Shown here: positions 34,610 to 42,915 of the stretch, piece by piece
Numbering within the stretch: position 1 is the stretch's first letter
How the letters are laid out: the number at the start of each line of letters is the position of its first letter
Assembly (NCBI GenBank): GCA_036156195.1
Contig: JAYZUZ010000014.1
Coordinates: 1 to 64,000 of the forward strand
Source of the DNA: Abyssibacter sp036156195
GTDB lineage: Bacteria; Pseudomonadota; Gammaproteobacteria; Nevskiales; OUC007
Length of the DNA stretch: 64,000 bases
Direction of reading: 5' to 3'
Notes under the pieces: generated by a model
What the model was told of the DNA's origin: nothing
Database searches by the model: none
What the model saw: the letters and a program-made list of their open reading frames with translations, nothing else
Position numbers and translations under genes: made by a program

Positions 34610-35344
34610 TCAGCCCGACGCCGCAAGCGCGGCCTGCTGCATCGCCACCAGTTCGCGAATCCCGCTGCCGGCCAACTCCAGCATGGCATCGAGTTCTTCG
34701 CGCTGAAACGCATGCCCCTCGGCCGTGCCCTGCACCTCGATGAAACCGCCGGCGTCGTTCATCACCACGTTCATGTCTGTCTCTGCCGTCGAATCCTCGG
34801 CATAGTCCAGATCCAGCACGGGCGTGCCGCCGCAGATACCCACCGAGACCGCCGCCACGTGGCCGTGAATCGGGTCGCGCTTAAGCACCTTGCGCGCCAT
34901 CAGACCATTGATGGCATCCACCAGCGCGACATACGCACCGGTGATCGCAGCCGTACGCGTGCCGCCATCGGCCTGCAGCACATCGCAGTCCAGGGTGATC
35001 TGACGCTGACCCAGGGCTTCCAGATCAACCACCGCACGCAGGCTGCGCCCGATCAGACGCTGAATCTCCTGGGTGCGCCCGCTCTGCTTGCCACGCGCCG
35101 CTTCGCGGCCCATGCGGTCGTGAGTCGAGCGCGGCAGCATGCCGTACTCGGCCGTCACCCACCCCCGGTTTTCATTGCGTAACCAGGGCGGCACCCGCTC
35201 GTCGACCGAGGCGGTGCATAACACCCGCGTGTCGCCGAAGCTGACCAGCACGGAGCCCTCCGCATGCTTGGTGAAATGGCGGGTGAGGGTGATCTCGCGC
35301 AGCTGATCGGCCGCGCGGCCACTGGGTCGTTGATAAGTCGTCAT
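34610..35344 (-). CDS. rph: Ribonuclease PH
   Basis: 244-aa RNase PH. The ATG at 35344 (MTTYQRPSGRAADQLREI) is the normal family start. RGKQSGRTQEIQRLIGRSLR, DCDVLQADGGTRTAAITGAY and LDLDYAEDSTAETDMNVV are all in place. The phosphorolytic 3' exonuclease trims tRNA precursors. First gene of a four-gene operon, divergent from yicC over 60 bases, as in many gammaproteobacteria. Confidence 0.97.
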   Translation of the reverse strand: MTTYQRPSGRAADQLREITLTRHFTKHAEGSVLVSFGDTRVLCTASVDERVPPWLRNENRGWVTAEYGMLPRSTHDRMGREAARGKQSGRTQEIQRLIGRSLRAVVDLEALGQRQITLDCDVLQADGGTRTAAITGAYVALVDAINGLMARKVLKRDPIHGHVAAVSVGICGGTPVLDLDYAEDSTAETDMNVVMNDAGGFIEVQGTAEGHAFQREELDAMLELAGSGIRELVAMQQAALAASG

Positions 35345-35404
35345 GGGCGCGGAGTATACCGGCGCACCGACCTCGCTCTGGAGTGATCTGCGATACTCCC
35401 CCGC

Positions 35405-36268
35405 ATGATCAAGAGCATGACCGGATTCGCCCGCCGACAGGCCTCGGGCGAGTGGGGGCAGCTGGCCTGGGAGCTGCGCACCGTTAACCATCGCTATCTG
35501 GACGTCAGCTTCCGGCTACCGGAGCCCATGCGGGCGCTGGAGTCGGAGTTTCGCGCCCGGATCAGCAAGCAGGTCGCGCGCGGCAAGTGTGAAGCCTCGC
35601 TCAAGCTGGAGTTGGCGGATACCACCAGCAATCGCTTGGACATCGATACCGACCGGCTTGATGCCTTGTCTGCCGCCATCAGCGAAGTGACCAGCCGCGT
35701 CCAGACCCAGGCCCCCGATCCGCTCCGCGTGCTCGGCTGGCCCGGCGTGCTCATCGAACAGGGCGTGGACCAGGCCCAGCTCAACGCAGCCGCCCTGGAC
35801 ACCCTGAACGAGGCCCTCACCGCGCTCGCCGAAGCGCGCCGCAGCGAAGGCAGCAAGCTGTCCACCCTGCTCACTGACCGCGCCAAACAGATCGAATCGT
35901 TGGTGGCGGACGTCACCGCCCGCCTGCCCGCCATCCGCACGGAGTGGGAACAACGCCTGCGCGACCGACTTGCCGACTTCAAAACCGAACTCGACCCCGC
36001 CCGCATCGAGCAGGAATTCCTGCTCCTGCTCAACAAAACCGACGCCGCAGAAGAACTCGACCGACTCACCGCCCACGTGCAGGAAATCCACAACATCCTG
36101 CAACGCAAAGACCCCGTTGGCCGCCGCCTCGACTTCCTGATTCAGGAACTCAACCGCGAAGCCAACACCCTGGGCTCCAAGTCACAGGATGCAGAAATCA
36201 CGCGCCTGGCGGTGGAGCTGAAAGTCGCAATCGAGCAGATGCGGGAGCAGGTGCAGAATATTGAGTAG
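35405..36268 (+). CDS. yicC: YicC/YloC-family endoribonuclease
   Basis: 287-aa YicC-family protein. MIKSMTGFARRQ, LRTVNHRYLDVSFRLPE and the C-terminal DUF1732 block (RRLDFLIQELNREANTLGSK, then LAVELKVAIEQMREQVQNIE) are diagnostic. E. coli YicC is an RNase acting on the small RNA RyhB. In many relatives gmk follows directly; here it is 20.5 kb away. Confidence 0.95.
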   Translation: MIKSMTGFARRQASGEWGQLAWELRTVNHRYLDVSFRLPEPMRALESEFRARISKQVARGKCEASLKLELADTTSNRLDIDTDRLDALSAAISEVTSRVQTQAPDPLRVLGWPGVLIEQGVDQAQLNAAALDTLNEALTALAEARRSEGSKLSTLLTDRAKQIESLVADVTARLPAIRTEWEQRLRDRLADFKTELDPARIEQEFLLLLNKTDAAEELDRLTAHVQEIHNILQRKDPVGRRLDFLIQELNREANTLGSKSQDAEITRLAVELKVAIEQMREQVQNIE

Positions 36269-36406
36269 CGCCCCGCGGATGCAGGACAGCCCGAGCGATG
36301 GCGCCATATAGTTAGGCAGTTCCCCCAAGATCAGCGCATCAACGGCCGACTCCCGTCAAAACAAGAGCCGTCACAATGCCGATCTGCAATCGCGAGAGAG
36401 GCAATA

Positions 36407-38704
36407 ATGACAAAGTTCATCGCAAGCGCCGCAATAGTGGTCGCTAGCATCATGCAATACGGCTGCCAGGGATCCGCCCCCCAGGCGAATGCCGAAGGAG
36501 AATCACCCGATAGCGCAGCGGCAGGGATCAGCATCCTCTCGAACCGATCGGACCTGATCAGCGGGGGAAATGCGCTCATCGAAGTTTCAACGCCAACCGG
36601 TGCAGAGCCCGAACTTTTACTCAATGGTATCCCGATTGCCTGGAATTTCTCCCGGACCGCCAACGGCGCCTTCATTGGCCTAGTCGAGGGACTTCAGGAC
36701 GGCACCAACACACTGCAAGCCCGCTCTCAAAACTGGACAACAGAAGCAGAAGTCATCAATGCACCGATTGCCGGCCCTGTCTTCGCCGGCACCAAACTCG
36801 AACCGTGGACCTGCCTCAACGAGGCTGCTGTCGATTCGCATTGCAATCAGCAGCCCACTTTCAGCTTTTTCTACAAATCCACCGATCCGACACAGTCCGG
36901 AATGATTCCGTACGAGCCCACCGACCCGCCGAACGACGTGGCCGAGACCACAACAGACCAGGGCGTGACCGTGCCGTTCATCGTGCGATTGGAGCAGGGC
37001 TACATCAACCGTGATTTGTACAATATCGCTGTGCTGTTCCAGCCAGAGGAGCAGTGGACAGCCTCAGCCCCACAGCCCCAGTTCAACAGAAAGCTGTTGA
37101 TCAATCATGGCTTCGGCTGCGCGGTCGAATATCAAAACACGACGGAATTGGCCGTCTACGTGATTCCAAGCCCAGAAACGGCCATTCCGCTGGTCGGGGG
37201 CTACCTGCCAGTTGGCACACCCATCCCCGCACTACCCGATGCCACTGAGACGGCCCTGGGCGCCGGCTATGCCGTCATGGCCCATGCGCTGAATAACAGC
37301 AAACATAACTGCAATCTCGCCCTGCAGGCCGAGTCGATCATGATGACGAAAGAACATCTGATCGAGCGGTACGGAGAGCTACGCTTCAGCATCGGACAAG
37401 GCTGCTCTGGTGGGTCCCTGGCCGTCCAGTGGATAGCCAATGCTTATCCCGGAATCTACCAAGGCATTTTGCCTACTTGCTCGTTTCCTGACGCTTGGTC
37501 CACCGCCTCACAGTTCATGGACAACCATCTCACCTTGAACTATTTCCTGAACCCAGACCACTGGGGAACAGGGGTGTTATGGACACCCAAGCAAATGACG
37601 GACGTACAAGGGCATATCAGCCTGACCAACGCCATCATCGGCGACAACGCCATCTTCCCTGGTGTCGTGGCAGAGAGTCCGTGCGGGGGAGTCGGCGAAG
37701 ACGAGATCTACGACGCGGATACGCGCCCCGCTGGGGTGCGATGCACAATCATGGAAACCATTATCAGCATGCTGGGCCGGCGTTCGGTGGAGAACTGGAG
37801 CGCTCCGGAGACGGTGGTCGGCTACGGATTCGGCGGCCTGCCGGCGGACAATGTCGGCGTCCAGTATGGGTTAAGCGCTCTACAGGAGGGGTTGATTACT
37901 CCGGCTCAGTTTGTCGATCTCAATGTCAAAATCGGCGGACTAGATATCGACGCGAACCCGACCCCAGAACGGCTTGAAGCAGAATCCGCCCATCTTGAAC
38001 GTGCCTACCGAACCGGGCTAATCAATGTGGGCAACAACCTAGACCGCACTGCAATTATTGACTGCAGTGGACCCGACCCTGGCGCATTTCATGATGCCTA
38101 TCGAACATTTACGGTCAGAGCCCGACTCGATGCAGCCCATGGGCACCACAACAACCATATTGTGTGGGAAGGGCCGGTGATCGGAAAAGCAGACAACTTC
38201 TGTGCAATCAATAGCTTCCTGGCAATGGATGAATGGCTGGAGCGCGTTGAAACAGATCTCACGGATTTACCCATTGCCGATAAATTGACACTGAACAAAC
38301 CTGAAGCACTGGGTGACGCCTGTTTCGATGGCGCGGGCCAAAAGCTCACTGACGGTCTCTGTGGAGAAGCCATCGTCGCGGTATATGGCACCCCAAGAAC
38401 GGTTGCCGGGGATGCCATCACCACCTACGCAAACAAGTGCCATCTGCAACCGATAAGTCGCGAGCACAACTACGGACCGATACCGTTAAGTGACGCGCAG
38501 TGGCAAAGCCTTGAAGCTGCCTTTCCGGAGGGTGTCTGCGACTATGACCTCCCTCCCGTCGGGTTCCAGGCAACAATTCCGTGGCTGAATTACGGACGCA
38601 GCTTTGAAGGCCCTGCCATCACCGGTGGAGAAGCGATGGCACGCCGCTCGGATGAATCAGGGCGAGGATGGGGATCGGCAGCGTTTGAGATATTTAACCA
38701 CTAG
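36407..38704 (+). CDS. DUF6351-type alpha/beta-hydrolase lipoprotein (copy 1)
   Basis: 765-aa exported protein with GAGAGG before the ATG and a lipoprotein-like signal (IMQYGC, Cys at about 20). An Ig-like N-terminal part (ISILSNRSDLISGGNALIEV) precedes the catalytic region, where GQGCSGGSLAVQWIANAYPG holds the likely nucleophile Ser in a GCSGGS elbow like that of tannase/feruloyl-esterase hydrolases. The C-terminus has YGTPRTVAGD and CDYDLPPVG. The matching blocks and identical length of the protein at 42916-45213 show they are paralogs. Substrate unknown, perhaps an extracellular ester or polyester. It is the first gene in the yicC-gmk insert. Confidence 0.8.
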   Translation: MTKFIASAAIVVASIMQYGCQGSAPQANAEGESPDSAAAGISILSNRSDLISGGNALIEVSTPTGAEPELLLNGIPIAWNFSRTANGAFIGLVEGLQDGTNTLQARSQNWTTEAEVINAPIAGPVFAGTKLEPWTCLNEAAVDSHCNQQPTFSFFYKSTDPTQSGMIPYEPTDPPNDVAETTTDQGVTVPFIVRLEQGYINRDLYNIAVLFQPEEQWTASAPQPQFNRKLLINHGFGCAVEYQNTTELAVYVIPSPETAIPLVGGYLPVGTPIPALPDATETALGAGYAVMAHALNNSKHNCNLALQAESIMMTKEHLIERYGELRFSIGQGCSGGSLAVQWIANAYPGIYQGILPTCSFPDAWSTASQFMDNHLTLNYFLNPDHWGTGVLWTPKQMTDVQGHISLTNAIIGDNAIFPGVVAESPCGGVGEDEIYDADTRPAGVRCTIMETIISMLGRRSVENWSAPETVVGYGFGGLPADNVGVQYGLSALQEGLITPAQFVDLNVKIGGLDIDANPTPERLEAESAHLERAYRTGLINVGNNLDRTAIIDCSGPDPGAFHDAYRTFTVRARLDAAHGHHNNHIVWEGPVIGKADNFCAINSFLAMDEWLERVETDLTDLPIADKLTLNKPEALGDACFDGAGQKLTDGLCGEAIVAVYGTPRTVAGDAITTYANKCHLQPISREHNYGPIPLSDAQWQSLEAAFPEGVCDYDLPPVGFQATIPWLNYGRSFEGPAITGGEAMARRSDESGRGWGSAAFEIFNH

Positions 38705-38797
38705 CCGCGCTTAGTCACTTCAGATTGCCGTGAACTTAAAGCATCAACGGGGCAGCCCCATCCGGCGCCTGTCAAAATTCCACACGCTTCGATGCCG

Positions 38798-40528
38798 CTA
38801 GCGAGACCTCGCATCCGACGCGTCAAAGGGATCTCGACCCAGATCGACCTCTTGCGCGTCGATCATGCCATCGGCGTCACTATCCAGACCACGGTTGTTC
38901 TGCAGCCAGTAGTACCGTGCGCCGGAACCACCGAGCACGATCAGATGCGCCAGAACGTCGAGATCCCCATCCTGATCAAAGTCGTGCAGAATCGGGTGGG
39001 CATCCGTGGATGAGAAAGAGATATCCACCGGCAAGGGCGAGGAGAATTGCAGCGCCGCGCCACTGGATCGAGGGTTGAGCGCACGAATCATCGTGAGCGT
39101 CTGTACGCGCGGCTCGGTCGGCGTGTTGGCCCGCGACCCGAGCACCAGCTCGCTCAAGCCATCACCGTCGAGGTCAACCGCATGCAGGTCAAAATAAGCC
39201 GTGCCGCTGCCCTCGACTTCTGCTTCGAAGAGCACTTGCCGCTCGGCAAAGCTCAGCGTCCCGGCCTGGCTGGCCTGGCCGCGGCGAAAAGCCACCTGGA
39301 CGCGGTCTCCGCCGGCTTCTCCAGCCACGCCACGGACACTTTCGAACAGGTCCAGAACGCCGTCGTCGTCGACGTGCGCGAGCTCAACTGAAAATACATC
39401 ACTACTATCCAGCGACCCACTGAGGGCGAATGTCGGGTCGGCCCCCGTCGACAGCTGGTTTGCGTACCAGCGAATCTGCTCCCTACCCGGCCACGTCGCG
39501 ATGAGGTCGGGCGCCCCATCGCCGCCCAGGTCAAACACGTCGACATCCACCGAACCGCCCACATCGTCAATCGCCCTGGGGGATCTGTAGTCAGCCGAGT
39601 TGTACCAGCTCAGAGTGGGATGGTCAGGGTCGAACAGCGCGCGGGTAGCGGCAATCAACTCTAGTGCGCCTTGTCCGTCGAGATCCGCCATAAGCAACTC
39701 GTTTGCAGGCGGAATACGGTTGATCGGAAACTGTGTTGAGCGGCGTCGGCCTTCAGCATCCAGTTGCACGACTGCGATCCGGTTGTCGTCAAGCGAGACC
39801 GCCACCTCGAGCAAGTCATCAGGCTCCAATTGCCCGGCGCTGATCGCTGCTCCGGCCTCATCCAGCAATGTTTCCTGAAGAAAGAAACGACGATCTGGCT
39901 CCGGGGTTGCACTGCCTGCGTTCAGCCCCAGCACGGTGGTGGAGTCGCCAGAGGCCCCCTCAGCGATGAGAAGAATGTCTCCGTAGCCATCGCCATTGAC
40001 ATCATGCACTGTCGGCGCGACAACATCGCTGGACCGGGGCGCCGCAATCCCGACCGCATGACGCGGACCGAAGAACGAGACGGATGTCGGGTCCAGCGGG
40101 TCGGTGCCCAGTTCACGCTCCCGCGCATCGGTGACACCGTCGCCGTCAGCGTCCTCGTCGGCATCGAGCACGCCATCGTTGTCAGAATCCGCGACCGCCG
40201 GATTGGTCCCCGCGCGAACTTCGTCGTCATCCGGCACACCGTCGTTGTCGTCATCCGGATCGTCCGCATCCGCAATGCCATCGCCGTCCGCGTCGCCCGA
40301 GCAGGCATCACCTTGACCATCGGCATCTCGATCTGACTGATCGGGATTGGCAACAGCGGGGCAGTTGTCGTCGGCGTCCGCAATCCCGTCGGCATCCGCG
40401 TCGACGACCATCACGGGAGGCTGCGTGCCCCCGTCATCCTCATCGTCGCCCGAGCCGCAGCCCGTGATGAAGACACTCGGTGAGAGCACCAGTGCAGCAA
40501 CCCACAACATTCTGCTTGCGTCGTCCAT
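38798..40528 (-). CDS. Thrombospondin type 3 / FG-GAP repeat lipoprotein
   Basis: 576-aa protein with a lipoprotein signal (VFITGCGSG). Residues about 40-140 are Asp-rich calcium-binding thrombospondin type 3 repeats (DADGIADADDNCPAVANPDQ, DGDGIADADDPDDDNDGVPD). The remainder has FG-GAP/VCBS-like repeats (VHDVNGDGYGDILLIAEG, VDLDGDGLSELVLGSR, HDFDQDGDLDVLAHL) forming a likely beta-propeller. It is probably a calcium-stabilised surface lipoprotein for binding or adhesion; no enzyme motif. The end returns to a DADGMIDAQEVDLGRDPFD repeat. Convergent with the first DUF6351 gene. Confidence 0.8.
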   Translation of the reverse strand: MDDASRMLWVAALVLSPSVFITGCGSGDDEDDGGTQPPVMVVDADADGIADADDNCPAVANPDQSDRDADGQGDACSGDADGDGIADADDPDDDNDGVPDDDEVRAGTNPAVADSDNDGVLDADEDADGDGVTDARERELGTDPLDPTSVSFFGPRHAVGIAAPRSSDVVAPTVHDVNGDGYGDILLIAEGASGDSTTVLGLNAGSATPEPDRRFFLQETLLDEAGAAISAGQLEPDDLLEVAVSLDDNRIAVVQLDAEGRRRSTQFPINRIPPANELLMADLDGQGALELIAATRALFDPDHPTLSWYNSADYRSPRAIDDVGGSVDVDVFDLGGDGAPDLIATWPGREQIRWYANQLSTGADPTFALSGSLDSSDVFSVELAHVDDDGVLDLFESVRGVAGEAGGDRVQVAFRRGQASQAGTLSFAERQVLFEAEVEGSGTAYFDLHAVDLDGDGLSELVLGSRANTPTEPRVQTLTMIRALNPRSSGAALQFSSPLPVDISFSSTDAHPILHDFDQDGDLDVLAHLIVLGGSGARYYWLQNNRGLDSDADGMIDAQEVDLGRDPFDASDARSR

Positions 40529-40800
40529 GACTCATCAGCCTTCGGTTCCGGCTGCCGACACTAGCGCCAATCCGCCATCAATGCCCCACCCGAAGGCCCT
40601 TACATCCTCCATTCAGGGGAACTGGCGCACAGAAAGGAGCAGGCATCGCGGCCGCGACCCGGATGACCCCGTAACACCCGCCGCCTGATTCGACATGACC
40701 CGCACAGCAATCCGGGAGAACGGCCACACAAAGTCCGTCGGGGAACCGGCGCCCCACATGGGTGGGTCGTGGCGCTTGTTCGCGGACCAAAGACCTTGGT
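40529..40800. other. 272-base gap, nothing recognised
   Basis: This lies between the surface lipoprotein gene and the prolyl oligopeptidase gene, both on the minus strand. Short frames cross it but none has a ribosome site or recognisable product. It presumably holds the lipoprotein's promoter. Confidence 0.4.
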
Positions 40801-42843
40801 TCAGTCTCCCGTATAGCGCCACAAGAAGGCATAGACGTCGGCCGCCTCGGCGATGCGCTTGGAAGTCGGCTTGCCGGCGCCATGGCCGGCCTTGGTCTCA
40901 ATGCGAATGACGACGGGGTCGCTGCCGGCATGTGCACGCTGCAAGGCGGCGATGTACTTGAACGAATGGCCTGGCACGACGCGGTCGTCGTGGTCCGCCG
41001 TGGTCACCAACGTGGCCGGGTAATCCGTACCGGGCTTGATGTTGTGCAACGGCGAGTAGGCGTAGAGGTACTCGAAACCCTCGGCATCATCCGAGCTGCC
41101 GTAGTCCGGCACCCAGGCCCAGCCGATGGTGAATTTGTGGAAGCGCAGCATGTCCATCACACCCACGGCCGGCTGGGCGGCAGCGAACAGGTCCGGGCGC
41201 TGGTTGGACACGGCACCGACGAGTAGCCCCCCATTTGAGCCACCCTGGATGGCCAGATGCTCGGGCGCCGTCCAGCCGGCCTCGACCAGATACTCGCCCG
41301 CGGCGATAAAGTCGTCGAATACATTCTGCTTGTTCGCCTGCGTACCTGCCGCGTGCCAGGCCTCACCGTATTCGCCACCGCCACGCAGGTTGGCCAGTGC
41401 GAACACGCCACCGCGCTCCAGCCACGCCAGACGATGAACGCGGAAATACGGCGTGAGCGAGACATTGAAGCCGCCGTAGCCATACAGCAGCGTGCGATGG
41501 TCGCCGGTGGGCTTCATGCCTTTCTTGTAGCTAATGAACATCGGCACGCGTGTGCCGTCTTTGGACGTGTAGAACACCTGCTCGGTGACGTAGTCATCGG
41601 CGTTGAAGTCGATGTCCGGTGACTGCCACACCGCGCGTTCGCCGGTGTTGAGATCGGTCCGATAAATCGTATCGGCGCGCAGGAACGACTCGTAGGAGTA
41701 GTACAGCGTGGAATCGTCAGCTTGCCCGGCCACGCTGCCCACGGTACCCAGCCCCGGCAGTGCAATCTCGCGCTCCAGCTTGCCGGCCGTGGAATACACC
41801 CGCATGCGATGGGCGGCGTCGCGCATCGAGACCACCACCAGCCGGCCGCCCACGAAGTCCACAAACTCGATGGTCTCCTCGCCCTGCGGGATCACCGTGC
41901 GCCAGTTGGCCTTGGCCGGTGTGGCCAGATCAATGGCGATGACCTGGCCGCGTGGGGCCTTCTCGGTGGAGAACACATAAACCGTGTGCTCGCTGCTGCC
42001 GATCACGTCGTAGCGCGCGGCGAAGCCCTCGACCACGGGAGTAACCGGACCGTCGAAGTTCGGGGTGTCGCCGTCTCCCAGATCCAGGCGATAGAGCTGG
42101 TTCTTGGATTCGGCGCCCTTCCAGGTGCTGATGGCCACGTAGCGACCGCCACGGGTCACGGCCGCATCGAAGCCCCACTCCGGCTGATCTGGCCGTGCAT
42201 GGACTTGCACGTCCTCGGACTGCAACCGCCCGACGCGGTGATACCACAACGACTGATTAGCCAGATCATCGAAGGTGCCGCCCTTGGATGGATACCGCGA
42301 GTAGAAAAAGCCCAGGCTGTCGCGCGTCCAGTCGATGTCAGAGAACTTCACGTCTGTGAGGGTCTCCAGCAGGTCGCGGCCGCTGGCGACGTCGCGCACG
42401 CGGATGGTGCGCCAGTCCGACCCGGACTCGGCCAGTGCGTAAGCCAGGAAGCGCCCGTTCGGTGACAACGCATAGCCCGCCAGCGCTACCGTGCCGTCGG
42501 TGGACAAGGCATTGGGATCGATGAGCACGCGCGGCTTGCCGTCCGGGCCGGTCTGGGCGTAAAGCACCGCCTGGTTCTGCAAGCCATCGTTGCGCTCGTA
42601 GATCAGCAAATCGTCGTTGACCGTCGGCACGCCGAATCGCTCGTAGTTCCAGAGCTTAGTCAGGCGCTCGCGGAAGCCCTCACGCGTATCGAGTTCAGCC
42701 AGGACCCGGTCCGTGACCGCGTTCTGACGCGCCACCCAGTCAGCGGTCGCCGCTGAATCGGCGTCCTCCAACCAGCGATAGGGATCAGCGACTTCGGTGC
42801 CGTGGTAGTCGTCCACGACATCGCCGCATTCTTGCCCAGTCAC
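40801..42843 (-). CDS. Prolyl oligopeptidase (family S9A)
   Basis: 680-aa serine peptidase. The N-terminus has the S9A start YHGTEVADPYRWLED, followed by a seven-bladed propeller to about residue 410. The catalytic domain carries QGGSNGGLLVGA (Ser at about 530), ATLVTTADHDDRVVPGHSFK (Asp at about 615) and RIETKAGHGAGKPTSK (His at about 650). It cleaves short peptides after proline. There is no signal peptide, although many relatives are periplasmic. 72 bases after the second DUF6351 gene with a hairpin between. Confidence 0.93.
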   Translation of the reverse strand: MTGQECGDVVDDYHGTEVADPYRWLEDADSAATADWVARQNAVTDRVLAELDTREGFRERLTKLWNYERFGVPTVNDDLLIYERNDGLQNQAVLYAQTGPDGKPRVLIDPNALSTDGTVALAGYALSPNGRFLAYALAESGSDWRTIRVRDVASGRDLLETLTDVKFSDIDWTRDSLGFFYSRYPSKGGTFDDLANQSLWYHRVGRLQSEDVQVHARPDQPEWGFDAAVTRGGRYVAISTWKGAESKNQLYRLDLGDGDTPNFDGPVTPVVEGFAARYDVIGSSEHTVYVFSTEKAPRGQVIAIDLATPAKANWRTVIPQGEETIEFVDFVGGRLVVVSMRDAAHRMRVYSTAGKLEREIALPGLGTVGSVAGQADDSTLYYSYESFLRADTIYRTDLNTGERAVWQSPDIDFNADDYVTEQVFYTSKDGTRVPMFISYKKGMKPTGDHRTLLYGYGGFNVSLTPYFRVHRLAWLERGGVFALANLRGGGEYGEAWHAAGTQANKQNVFDDFIAAGEYLVEAGWTAPEHLAIQGGSNGGLLVGAVSNQRPDLFAAAQPAVGVMDMLRFHKFTIGWAWVPDYGSSDDAEGFEYLYAYSPLHNIKPGTDYPATLVTTADHDDRVVPGHSFKYIAALQRAHAGSDPVVIRIETKAGHGAGKPTSKRIAEAADVYAFLWRYTGD

Positions 42844-42857
42844 ATCATTGTTTGATG

Positions 42858-42893
42858 ACAGTGGCCCGCGCGGTCATCCGCGCCGACCACTGT
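42858..42893 (-). terminator. Hairpin between DUF6351 copy 2 and the oligopeptidase gene
   Basis: ACAGTGGCCCGCGCGG pairs with CCGCGCCGACCACTGT at 14 of 16 positions around a 4-base loop. No T-run follows in the minus direction. Likely partial terminator or mRNA-processing hairpin in an otherwise co-directional pair. Confidence 0.5.
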
Positions 42894-42915
42894 CGGGTTC
42901 CGTTAGGGGCTGAAG